Made by a program: the position numbers and the translations under genes
In this document: positions 1 through 11,481 of the stretch, in pieces
How the letters are laid out: every line of letters starts with the position of its first letter
Numbering within the stretch: position 1 is the stretch's first letter
Notes under the pieces: generated by a model
The model's input: the letters and a program-made list of their open reading frames with translations, nothing else
Databases searched by the model: none
What the model was told of the DNA's origin: nothing
DNA from: Linyphia triangularis
Taxonomy: Eukaryota; Arthropoda; Arachnida; Araneae; Linyphiidae
Length of the DNA: 64,000 nt
Direction: 5' to 3'
Assembly: GCA_963978545.1 (NCBI GenBank)
Contig: OZ021727.1
Location: 46,413,385-46,477,384 of the forward strand

Positions 1-199
1 TTTAGAAATTAAATTACAGTCAAAGTGCTTCCCAACAACAACTTTTGTGTCCAGAATTGCTTTCTTCCCTAAAATGCTTCATTTTATTCTCTATCGTCGT
101 TTCCTTCTTTTTCCCTTGAGATTACATTTTCCCTTGAGATTAACTTTTCAAATGAAAGTGATAAACGTAATTCATGAAAGTGTTTTTCAGAAATACTCC

Positions 200-630
200 A
201 ATTTATATTTTATAGTCTATAACCTCTTACGGCTCGGAAAATTTCGATATAAGTAGTTTTAGCCTTCTAATTGGATTTTTGACAAACACAATGTCAAAGT
301 ATTATTCGTGGGGTGTGGGTATTTGTGTTATTGTATTAACGGGGAATTTTTTGTTTGCTTCTTGACTAGACTGGGGGTACTAATATTAAGGGTTTACTTA
401 GTAATTAATATTTTAGCGAGTGAAGCGTGTTTATGTTTGCGCAGCAAAGAACCTTTCAGCAAGGGAAGCGAGTCTGTGGTTGCGTAAAACTAAATTTTCT
501 GACGAGCGAAGCGAGCTTGCGCTTGCATAACAATGAACTTTTCTGCGAGCATAGCGAGCCTGTTCGCAAAGCACGCAAAGCTGCGAATACACCAATGAAG
601 GGTTTCCGAAACGTAAGGCCACGCAGCTAA
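200..630 (+). mobile_element. Helitron-like repeat, copy A (3' part)
   Basis: This segment matches, in inverted orientation, the repeat at 46,802-48,143. It has one copy of the ~140-bp unit (about 215-285, with the core AAGTAGTTTTAGCCTTCTAA), then a linker at about 300-415, then a ~55-bp minisatellite (416-600) of units containing GCGAGCGAAGCGAGC and TTGCGTAACAATGAAC. The 3' end reads CACGCAGCTAA followed by T. That fits the CTRR-T terminus of Helitrons, with a short potential hairpin (GTTTCCGAAAC, 602-612) upstream. No Rep/helicase is present, so it would be non-autonomous. The 5' boundary is unclear and could lie anywhere up to the window edge. The two short ORFs across the minisatellite (427-630 + and 431-661 -) are repeat translations, not genes. 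Confidence 0.45.
416..600 (+). repeat. ~55-bp minisatellite, GC-richer
   Basis: About three to four imperfect tandem units. Each contains a GCGAGYGAAGCGAGY block followed by TTGCGNANNAATGAAC-like sequence. The composition is much richer in G+C and CpG than the surroundings. The same unit recurs inverted at about 46,830-47,040. Confidence 0.7.
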
Positions 631-3600
631 TGTATAATAAATGATTCATACATATATACATTTTTATAATAATTGAATAAAAAAATCGATATTTTACTAT
701 CCATTAACTACATACATGAAAATCGATTTATGAACTTGTGGCTATTTGGAAATAATGTAATAATATTTTACAAACATTACCTAACAAAACAACAGATGCC
801 AATACCAACTTGCTCTAGTGAAAACAAAGTCTTGCCCAGAAAGAACTCAGTTTCTGTCTGGCCTTTTCACGATGGGCGAATGAGCATTGTTGTCTGAGGT
901 TGAAAAAACCAAAATCGATACATGTATGAAATGTGTCAAATCTGTTCGCTGATTTACTAATCTTAAAAAAGAGACGGATGGTGACTTATACAAATTCAGG
1001 AAATATCCTGGTAATTATGGATATAAATTTAATAAAAAGGTATTCCACGTTCTAAGCACTTTTGCTCAAAACAGATTTGTACAGGTTTATCCTTCCCTGT
1101 TACTTTTAGGAGAGGTAGATATTTTTTATAAAAATGTCAAAGAATTTGAAGAAGGAATATGTGGTTGCAGTATTTTGATAAGTACATGAATATTGTTGTT
1201 GAAATTTGAAGAAAGGTATGATTCTTGTTGGAAAACATTGGATGATCTAGATAGTGTGTATTATTATTGCATAGACGTCTGTAAGAATGCTAAATAAACA
1301 TTCAATGCAAATGTTTATAGCAGACATTTTATTGTTTAATAATGATTTCTTATTATGGGAAAAGTGAAACTGTTTCATTCAAAGGTAGATAAAACTTATT
1401 AGAGTACAGTTTATAAAATTTCTTAAATTTATAATTATAACTTAAATTCTTTGATTTAACAATTCACCATTGTTCTTTGGTTGGTTGGTTACAGTTTAAC
1501 GGCGCAAGGGAAACACATGGGCCATACTGCGTCAACCATTGTTCTTTAATTTTAGAGATTCATAGATTAATTCAATTATTGTCTTTTTCAAACTGTCACT
1601 ATATGATCTCGATTTTTTACGCTGCAATTGACAATAATAATTTATTTTCTGATTTTAGTATTCATTTGTATGGACAGTTAGTCATTCTATGCTGTTTAAT
1701 TCTCCCTGTGGAAAAAAGTATCAAAAAATAGTTTTTCTCTTAAGATTTAAAACACTTAATATTTTAAAAAGTAAAAACAAAATATATTATTATAAATGTA
1801 TTTGAGTAATTTACATGGCACAAAATATATGGCGCAGTGAGCATTTAAAGACAAACTATTTAATAACACATTGCATTTTTTTAGTTTTGGAAGAAAATAG
1901 ATATTTACATGTATCACACATTTGTTTTAAGAAGCTTTCTCTTTATTTCCATGTCTAATATCGATAAAATGCATTTCATATTCTTTTTATATATTTATTT
2001 TCAACTCTTCGTTAAAGATATGTGTATGGATTTAAAGTAATTACAATTTATTTTCTGAATTTAATATGTATAAATAAAATCAATGCAATGATAATTAGAA
2101 TAGCTTTTTTTGTAATTTTTTTCTTCTTTCATTGCGCATCTTAGATAAATATTAAAACTTATTTCAATGCATGACAAACCACGTAAAATGAAAAATCAAC
2201 TAACATTCAAATTAGCGTACATGCCTTATTTATTTAAATTATTTACTTTTATGAAATATAAAATCAATTTATATGGATAAAAGATATTTACAATAATAGC
2301 TTAGTTAAATTTAATAATATATTCTACTTCAATCTGAAAAGATATTAGCGAATTGATTTATAAACGTTGTAAAAAAGCATATTTTCTTTTGACGGTTTTC
2401 ATGAAAATATTTAAAAAAAGAGGAGTTGAAACTTGAGAATATATTCTTAAAAGTCATATTACTTGTTATACAACCTTTAAAATATGGTAGTAATAGCATT
2501 GGAAAATACATGGATTGCCTTTAAGACACAATCGATAGTAAAAAATTATTACTGAAAAATGCTAAAATAAATTCTTTCTAAAAAGATATTTCATACAATG
2601 TAGAATAAACAGTAAGCAACAATAAAATAACTGCGAGTTTTGTTTGCAATTCTAAAAACCAAAGTTATAAGCTATTTAAAATTCTGTAACTAAAAATAAA
2701 ATGTATTTGGGGAATAAAATATGGAATTATACAACTATAAAATCAGATTATATAATTCATAATTAAAATAATTTAAAATTAAAATTAAAATAAATAAATA
2801 ACAATTAGTTATCCCTTAAGTCTTGTTCCTGATGTCTAATGAACTGTAATGTTTATTATGCATTACCGGTTTCATTACCCCAAAGAATATTTTTAATACA
2901 CTAAACTATAGATAAGTGAGGTAATGTTTGTAATACCGTGTTGGAAATATCTTATAATCTATTGGTGTGTTACAAAAATTGTGTTTCAGTAATGTATTGT
3001 GAAATGAGTTACTTTCAAACCTATTTCTTAAGTTTTGAGATACTTTTTCTATTAATGGTCTATTTTCGATACAATTGCTAAAGGAAGATTAATAGCTTGT
3101 GGTATATTGTAAAATCATTTCAACAAAACAATATTACTTTGAAATAGTTTCAGCTACAACTTCAGACAAAATTTGACAAAATTGAATTGCTTTCAATTTT
3201 TTTTAAATGAGTGGCCGTAATGCAATATAAAGTAATTTTGGTTAATAATATTGCTTGAATTGTATGATTAAAAGGAATGTTTTTGATATTGTAAAAATAT
3301 TTTGATTTCTCTATTAAGGAATTTATTATTGTTGTACATTTCAGAGTCAGCATTACGCGAGTACTTTTACATGTATATAATGGGTTTCAACAAATTTCGA
3401 TTATATTAGAGAAAACTTTTCTATTCTATTTAGATAGTTTTAATTAGAAAAACTTCTATATTTAACTATTTAGAAACTTAATTTAGGATTTTAATATAGT
3501 GTATTTTTATTATAGTTATATTTAATTAAACTTTGAAATTTTTTTTTCTGGAGGTTAAATAATATTTCCTTTCAATGTTATCTTAAGAAGTGTCACTTTT

Positions 3601-5021
3601 AAAATAAAGTATTCTTTAAGAAAAGTTTTAAAAGCGACGAAATAACATTTATTTAGCGAAAAACTGCAGTAAATAAAATATCATCTTGATACTTCAGTTT
3701 TGTTGCTGCATCTTAGATGTTGAAAATTTTTATCTTCCTAAAGAATTTGGAACCATTTATCCGAAGTCAAAAATTATATTTTCGATTTGAGAAATAACAC
3801 TAAATATAATAGAAATATCAAATAAATTTTAGTGCATATCTGACAATATAGTTTTCTAGAATATACTAAAAATATATTTCGATTTGAATCGTTAAAAATA
3901 TACAGTTTAGAATATGCTGAGATTTTTTTTATCATTTATTATTTGGCATGTTCTATAACTTACGTGGAAATATTTTCAAGTTGTTATTGCCAGTTGCTTG
4001 ACATTTAAAACTTAAATAGCTAATACCAAAATCTTGTTCTTTCTAAAATATTTTAATATCTATGTATCTTTCAATTCAAGGGACTCATATTTAGAAGCAC
4101 AGTTTGTAAATTGAACTGTCGAATATGTAATAAATATATTTAAATTTTTACCAAAAAAAAAAATGATCAGGGATTTTGTTATAAATTAAAAAGTTAAATA
4201 ACAGAATTAACCCGAAAAAAGACAGAATTTCTTATTGAAAAAAGAAAACACGGTTGTGTTTACGTCATGATAATTTTTGAAGCTAACCTGTACATAGCAA
4301 GACCTGTTCACCGTTGAGTTGCCAACAGTATAAGCCTAGCTCTAATTGAACCAGTGTCTGTCGGCATGCATCAAACCAATAGCAGGACTGGAATGGTACA
4401 CTATTCGAATGATATAGGAAATCAACAGTTTCTGTTGGTTAGTAGAAAGTTGAAACCTAAACGCTATGAGTCTGTAAACAGCATCTGGTGATCCACTGCT
4501 TAACTTACTGGATTTCAGCACTTTCTCTTGGGAAAGCAGTACTAGCCTATATAGATTTTACTCAAGGTACCGGCCAGTTGATGGTGCTACTGTTGACCAA
4601 AGGACCACATTTGTGCATTGAAAAGTTACTGTAGCCACTATTGAACTGTTAACATATGTTAATGTTAGAATTTAGTCATCGAGTAATATCCATATGGTTT
4701 GTATTTGCTAAGAAGGTAGGGATTTTTTTTTGTTTTGTTCCATATACCTCTTTTTGACTAATGCTTGTCCATTCGAAACATTGATAATAGATTACAAAAA
4801 TTGTGGGAATAGCTTGGTCAATATAAAACAAATTTCATTCACATTTAATTTTTAAATGAACACTTTAATGCCAGTTAATTTTTTTTAAGAAGATGTTTTG
4901 TTTTTTAATAAATAGTTACCAAGTTTGAGAAAAAAACAATTCTATACTTACATGGTGTTTGGCAACAAATAAAAAATGGAGGTGAGAAATTAAAAAAAAT
5001 TTGCCCATTTCTTAAGGTACC
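631..5021. other. AT-rich interval without a recognisable gene
   Basis: Mostly A/T-rich single-copy-looking DNA with stops in every frame. At 1,477-1,545 a short GC-richer block (GGTTGGTTGGTTACAGTTTA, then a GGCGCAAGG motif) faintly resembles the 3' half of the SINE described below. At about 4,285-4,640 base composition becomes balanced (repeat-derived or a non-coding exon), but no frame stays open and nothing is recognised. Confidence 0.5.
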
Positions 5022-5025
5022 CGAC

Positions 5026-5753
5026 TACATTCGGAGCAGTTTTTTTAAAAAACCTTATTAATGAAACTTTTTATTGCATTAAAATGTTCATATTATTGTA
5101 AAAACATGAAATTGACAAAAGTATTAACTTCTTTCATTTTATTTTTCTAAAAAGAGGAGCTTTTTTGTCGAAATTGACCAATATTTTGTCAAAACGGCTA
5201 ATGTTGTAAAAAAAAAGTTTTAAAATATATTTTGTTTTACTTTTTACTGCATGATTCCATGATATTCATGAGTATAATGACCTAAAATCTAAGTTATATT
5301 TTCAGAAATAAAAAATATAAATGCTGTTGCCCTAAAATTACTCATAAATTTCAATATTTTTGCCACATATTATGTATATATAGCAATAACTTTTCGAAAA
5401 AAATAGGTACACTCAAAACTGTAGGAAATTATACTCAACATAGTATAATGAATAACTGTACAAAAAATTATAACTCTATCATAAATACATTTTAAGATAA
5501 AACAAAAGCCGTATTTCAGTATTAGCGAAAAATCTATTCTTTAGAAAACACGATTTTGGAATATCTTTGCGTGGATTTTTATATTAACACCCGTTTTTGA
5601 ACGACTGTAACTAAACTTCTATTTAAAGTACAAGGAAAACACAAACTGATTTGAAAAGAGAAATTTTCAATTCATATGAAACAAAAAACAAAAAATAATT
5701 AAAAAAAAATGAAATTTTCATCAATTTTGCCATTTTAAACGTAGTCGGACACC
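5026..5753. mobile_element. TTAA-flanked non-autonomous DNA transposon (728 bp)
   Basis: Direct TTAA copies at 5,022-5,025 and 5,754-5,757 flank terminal inverted repeats: GGTACCCGACTACATT at the left, and the reverse complement of GGTGTCCGACTACGTT at the right (13 of 16 identical). The interior is AT-rich with no transposase. TTAA target duplication is the hallmark of Kolobok and piggyBac elements; the termini do not begin with the CCC/CCY of piggyBac, so a Kolobok-type MITE is the better guess. Confidence 0.7.
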
Positions 5754-5757
5754 TTAA

Positions 5758-7070
5758 ATTCTGTCAATAAAATAACTAATTAATTATTCGAAAATATCTT
5801 TCCTCCTTTCATTTCGAAACTTACAGGTAGAAAAGTTTTTAAGAAATCAAATAAGTAGAAGATAAAACATATTTACAGGACATTTATTTTAAATTTAAAA
5901 AAATACTTTACATTTATGGAAATAAATTTAATCATGTTTTTAATTCGCTATCGTACTAATTGGCTACTGTGCAGAAAGTAATAATATGTACATTTAGCAT
6001 CTATTAGTAGATTTACTGGCTTAGATATGCACAATCTTGAATTGCAAAATCAAGGGCTGAGGTCACAAATCCCTTTCACTAGTACTTAAACTCTTTTTAT
6101 TCTGGGTATCACTAAATATTTTTCTCTCACGTTCTCTTGAATTTCTTATTTGAGTTGTTAATTAACCTAGATATAAATACTTTAAGTGGTGCGCAAAACT
6201 GATTATCTATGTAAATAATATTAATTAATATTGTTTCTTTCTAATTAATAATAAAGCTTGTATTTTTCAAATAATAATAATAATAATTTCTAAAAGTCCA
6301 TGTACTTCTTTCCCAAAAACACACTATATACTACAGGTTTTTTTTTTTTTTTTTTTATGTTTTATGCATACATTCATGAGTAAAAATGTTGAATAATGTA
6401 TGGTTATTAGATTTACAAATTTTCAGAGTAAATATAAAAGAGTTTTTAAGAAAATGCTTCATTTTCGATTCAGTAATTTTTTATTTTTTTACCATTTGTG
6501 TGCATATATCCTCCTTATTTATATAAATGCAACTCATCTAGAAGTTTTCCAGTAAATCATTTCCTTATAAACTTAATGAAATATTGAGTGTTTAGTAAAC
6601 ATAATTTTTTTAACTGAACAACACGATGACCATATATTCAACACAATATTATACATTTTCATTTATGACATTTTCGTAAATTATGAAGTGCGTAAAATAT
6701 ACAATTTATTAATATTTTTAATATTATTTAGACTGAAAATAAATAAATCAAACATTCTAATTATGTATTGGAAACAAAATGTACTCGACATACACATATA
6801 AACAACCATAAATACATAAAACATAGAAATGATATTTGAATTGCTTTCAAATAAATTACATTTAACTACTAATTTAACATTTAAAAGAAAAATAATTAAA
6901 TTAACATTGATTGCTAGAACATTTAGTCCTTGAAAAAGTCAGTAAAATTATTAAAATCAATCAATTAATTTGTTAATATACAAGTGTAATACAAAAACAG
7001 ATGAATAAAAAGAGACTAACTCCCCATGATTTAAATAATAAAAATTACAACTTCATAGGCTATATATTAC
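5758..7070. other. AT-rich interval, no gene seen
   Basis: A short (ATA)n run at about 6,272-6,290 and a poly-T tract at 6,338-6,357 are the only features. If the exon at 7,071-7,183 is real, this is its first intron, because that gene would run leftwards. Confidence 0.5.
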
Positions 7071-7183
7071 CTTTCTGAGCCTCCTTTGATACGTCTTGAA
7101 CCACCTTTTACTGATACTCCAGTAACTACTTCTAAAACAACACAAACAACCCAAATTTCAACCAGAAAGTTTATTTTGGTCAT
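7071..7183 (-). CDS. Possible first coding exon of a secreted protein
   Basis: On the minus strand an ATG (7,183-7,181, context CAAAATGA) opens 37 codons plus two bases and ends at a good splice donor, AAAG|GTAATATATA (intron from 7,070 leftwards). The peptide starts MTKINFLVEIWVVCVVLEVV, then TGVSVKGGSRRIKGGSE. It looks like a signal peptide: a short basic n-region, a hydrophobic core of about 14 residues, and a plausible cleavage site near VTG-VS. A Gly/Ser/Arg/Lys-rich mature start follows. It is too short to recognise a family, and no partner exon was found in the window. The exon interpretation is inference; a chance ORF next to a GT is possible. Confidence 0.3.
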
Positions 7184-8704
7184 TTTGAGCTGCAGCATTA
7201 AACCCAATCAGAGTCTAGTACTTTGAAACACTCAAAATGCCATATCGTAAATTGCCACTCCAAAAATTTAGGCTAAGTATTCTAACACTTAGAACGGACG
7301 ATTGAAATTGGTAAAGTATGTAGCAGACTGCTCAATTAATGAAGTTCACACCCTCATAAATGTCACGTCAATTTACAAAACAATAATCAAGGAAATATTT
7401 CCGCTTCCGATATCCAAATGATTTCCTGCACTTGAACGCTCTGGGAATTGATAAACTCGGTTCCACCGCAAATGTCAAAAGCTCTAGAGATTGTGCTTTG
7501 GATTCTTCCGGTCTTTTAGAGTTTCCGCTTTGCAAACGGGTTGTTTTAGAAAAGGGATTATTTATTATGTAATTCTTACATAAAGATTGCAAAATCTTAA
7601 AATTAACAAATACATAATATAAAAGAAGATGTTATTTAATTCTTACAGACATCTTGATTAGATTTATATGGACTAAGTTCCTAATTAAATATTTGTCCTA
7701 TTATCAGTCTTCAGTCGTAAAAACTTCTTTACCAAACATCCATGTATTATTGCTTTATCTTTAATTTTGTCGAAGGATTGTAGTATATTCTGTATTTAAA
7801 CCTTCGCACGAGATGAATCCAAGTAATTATGTTCTCCAATGAATTAAATTCAAGGAATCACCAATACAACCTGGTCTGTTAACTAAAGATCCAGTTATAA
7901 ATTATGTCGTATATACAATTCTAGTATTATACTATCAATAATATTATGATGATTATTTCTTCAAATAATCCATAAATACAAATTTTTCTTATTTAAATAA
8001 TGCTGGTAATAAATCTTTAATTTAAATATACATGGAGATCCAAAAGTTTAAAAAAAATGTAAAATAGACCATTCATGAATATTTGAGAGTCAGAAAAGGT
8101 TCCTTTTTCCAGAACTTATCAGGAAAAAAATATCAGCGAAGGGAAAATAGTTAGATTTATTATCAATAGGTAAATATGTCCTTGAGAGCCAAATTTATTT
8201 CATTTGGTTGAGCGTTATTACTAAAATACAATGCATATGCACCATCTTTTGATAATAGAAAGAAGAAAAAGAAAAAAAATAGGAAAAAAAACAGAGGGAA
8301 AAAAACTTTTTTTTCTCTTTTGCACACACAAAAAAAAAAAAAAAATGCTATTTTTATGAACTTTTCTGTATAAACTTACACCTCAATGTTCATGAATAAT
8401 CGATTTTTAAATTCATGAATAATAGATTTTGTTAAGTTTGAATCACTATGTATATCATAAAGAGTAGCAATTAAGCTCGCATTGGTCTTCACTTACGGTT
8501 ATTACTTAACAATATCTAGTAAGTTATTACTTAACAATATCTGGTAAGTTTTCAATAATTATATATCTTAAGCCATTTTTCAAAATATTATCAACATAAC
8601 TTCTTTTTTCTGTTGAATAGAATAATATATTTTGAACCTAGAATAGAAAAATATATTTTGGTTTAAATATTTTTATTTTGAATGCTCTGAAAAGGAATTG
8701 TAGC

Positions 8705-8738
<34 letters not shown>

Positions 8739-9752
8739 CTGAATATTCAACATTTCAATATCAGAGAAATGTTGCGAGCACGTTTCAGTTTCCATTCAAA
8801 TGGGATTGGGATCAGTATTCTCCCTCTTCTCACAGCATAATTTTGTTCTATTTGAGACCAGCGAAAGAAGGATTCCGCAACACAATTGAATTTTGCAGTC
8901 ATTCCATAAGCAAACAGTCATCAAAATGTTTGTAATTTATTCTAGTTAAAATTTAAGAACCTAATTCTTTTAATAAAATTATATTGCTTGCAAATCCTAA
9001 GAACAAATTAAAAAAAAAAAAAAAAAAAAAAACTTTTTTGAATTTAGTTTTGCTAGGAGGTTAAAATACTTTTTCCTTATGTATATATATAAATAACTAT
9101 GAAAAACAGTTCAAAACCAGAAGATCTACAATGTATGAAGACATTATCACAAATTTTATATTTTATTAAGGATCCAGCTTCTTTTTCGTTCTCTAAAGTA
9201 ATATCACCGCTATTGAGGAACAATGAGTCTAATTAAGTCAATTTTTTAAGTAAACTAAAAAAAAAAAAAAACGATATCACTATAAAGTTTGCGACGCCTA
9301 TAAACTTGGAACTAGCATAATATTATTATCATAAGTGCTCCGTCTTTATTCTGCTCGTGCTAGGTATTTCTTGACATAATAAAGAACTTAACTCGATTTT
9401 AAAAAAATAGTAGGTACCTCATTGTTCTACCATCGCGGCAATATGTTCTTGAACGGATTTGATGGTTTGGTCTAAAAGATGACACAACACATCAAAAGGA
9501 TCAGCTTAAGATTTACGACTTGTTTGGGATTGGTCGAAGATAGTCACGAGGTTATTTCTGAGGAGTCCCTATTTTTAAATGTTTTCGGATAGGCCTAAGA
9601 GTAAGTTGTATATGATTACACACTTTAAAAAGGCAGGCTGGGTGGAGTCTCTAATTAGATAATTACGACTACATTATTTTTGTTATGATAATTATCCTGC
9701 TATGATCATTTGCTGCAATATTAAGAAGAATCTAAAGATGCGTGTGATAGTT
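7184..9752. other. AT-rich interval with simple repeats
   Basis: About 7,390-7,550 has balanced composition and a 74-codon minus-strand ORF (7,592-7,368) with no recognised motif; it could be upstream sequence of the 7,071-7,183 exon. 8,706-8,736 is (TA)n. Poly-A tracts lie at about 9,008-9,032 and 9,258-9,271. 8,765-8,900 and 9,420-9,660 are less AT-rich, but no frame is convincing. Confidence 0.5.
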
Positions 9753-10343
9753 CCTGGGCGATGGGCGATGTATCGATACATCGTCCAAAACCGGTGTGAA
9801 ATCAACATCGTCAAAACGGTGTCACTATTTTCGCATAACCGATACATCACGATCTTTTTTGACGAGAGAGCGATACTTGCCTAGCACTTCAAGGACGAAG
9901 AACCGTGATGCCACTATTGATGCGCGGGGTTTCTAAGATACTATAGAAACGTATTGAAAAAGTCGACACCGCGCCGTTTGAAACACGATACTTCAACACA
10001 TCTCAGTAATCCACTCTGCATATGCGCGGTGTCTCCAAGACTGTATAGAAACGTACTGTAACAGCTAACACCGCGCCGTTTGAGACGATTTTCATTTTAT
10101 TTTTTGCTAGGGCGATACTTTATCGGCATCGTGGTAATCGTATCCACTTTCGGTAAGTGCGATGTTTACAAGATTGTATAGGAACAAAGCGCCACATACG
10201 GCATCGCGCACTTAATCACTCATTCATGTTGCATTCGCTTTTGCATCCCCTGCCTTTTGAAATTTCAAATAAAGTTGGAAAAAAGTGCACATTTTAAGGG
10301 GAAAAAAGCACGTATGACATTTTGAAATTATAATTCAATTTTA

Positions 10344-10377
<34 letters not shown>

Positions 10378-10628
10378 GTCTCGCGTTTATTTCCTACTTC
10401 GCTTTTACAGCTGAGCATTTGAAATTTCGAGGTGGTTTTCAGGCGCCAGTTGTCTAGCAATATTGGAGATTCGATGAAAGAAGTATTTCTTTTATTGCTT
10501 GAAATATTTTTTGTTGTTCTCTCAACTCTTGAAAAACGTTTTGATTTTATTTAATTTGTCATCAGATATAAGACCTTGATATTCTATTTTCGGAATTCAA
10601 CTGAGTATTTCCTAGACTTTTTGTGTTT

Positions 10629-10660
<32 letters not shown>

Positions 10661-11481
10661 CTAACTTGGGAGAAATAAAATATAAAAATTTTGTATTTTT
10701 AAATCTTTTACATTAACTTCAGGATTTTTTTTATCTAACATTTTTACCCTTTGAGAGCTTTGCTTTATTAACTCAAGGGGATTGAGGTGCGCAGAAATTT
10801 GTGTAATTCTTACCCAGTTAAGATAATCAGGTTATTTACTACTATGATGGTTTGTTATAACTGCCAAAGTCAATATGAACTAGCGCATGGACTGATCCTA
10901 GTTGTTTCTCTAGTTTGATTGCTTAATACTTATAAACGATTTTCTTCCCATTTACGTTGAAGGATTTTTTCTTCTGACTCGTAAGTAAATAAATGTTTTA
11001 TAATTTTTTTTCAGTTTGAACAATTTGAATAAAGTTTATTTCCATAAGATTAATTACTCAATCCAACTTGCTTCTTAAAAATGCGGAAATGCAGATTTTT
11101 CCGGCACAAAATAAAGATAATTAGAATTTTAAATGTTATGCATTAATTTTATTTTTATTGTTTAATAGTTATATTGTACTAGTAAGTAATACAATATTCA
11201 TTATAAAGTATGTTTTTGATTTAATAATTAAGAATATCCAATAACTAAAGTATAATACGTGCACTGCCATGAAGTGCGCTTGTTCCCCCCTCCCCTCCCC
11301 ATCTCCTTTCCTGGATAATAACAAATTAGCTAAGTAAGCATAACTTTCGGCTATATAGAGTGTTATGAAAAGTTTTTTAGTATTTTGTAAACAAATATAG
11401 TTCACATCGCAATGTATCGTGACATCGTGATGCTTGCTTCCCGATATATCGCGATGCAGAAATGTTAACATCGCCCAAGCC
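9753..11481. mobile_element. Degenerate hAT-like DNA element
   Basis: The left end reads CCTGGGCGATGGGCGATG and the right end, reverse complemented, GGCTTGGGCGATGTTAACAT. They share TGGGCGATG, and both have subterminal CGATGTATCG/CGATATATCG repeats (left 9,765-9,855, right 11,405-11,460). GGGCGATATATCG-type ends are common in hAT-derived elements. No intact 8-bp target duplication was found. The interior is CpG-rich at the left (9,900-10,220), contains long poly-T tracts (about 10,347-10,374 and 10,629-10,660) and a C/T-rich tract (11,284-11,310), and has no transposase. Confidence 0.4.
9926..10093. repeat. Direct repeat of ~65 bp with GCGC arms
   Basis: Two similar units (9,922-9,985 and 10,021-10,093) each run from TGCGCGG through a TATAGAAACGTA core to ACACCGCGCCGTTTGA. 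The ends GCGCGGTGT and ACACCGCGC are inverted, so each unit could form a hairpin. A decayed third copy begins at about 10,158 (TGCGATGTTTACAAGATTGT). Confidence 0.65.

Noticed and set aside
11169..11471. 100-codon minus-strand ORF
   Set aside because: Lies in the hAT-like element's right end, spans its C/T tract and terminal CGATATATCG repeats, and has no transposase motif.
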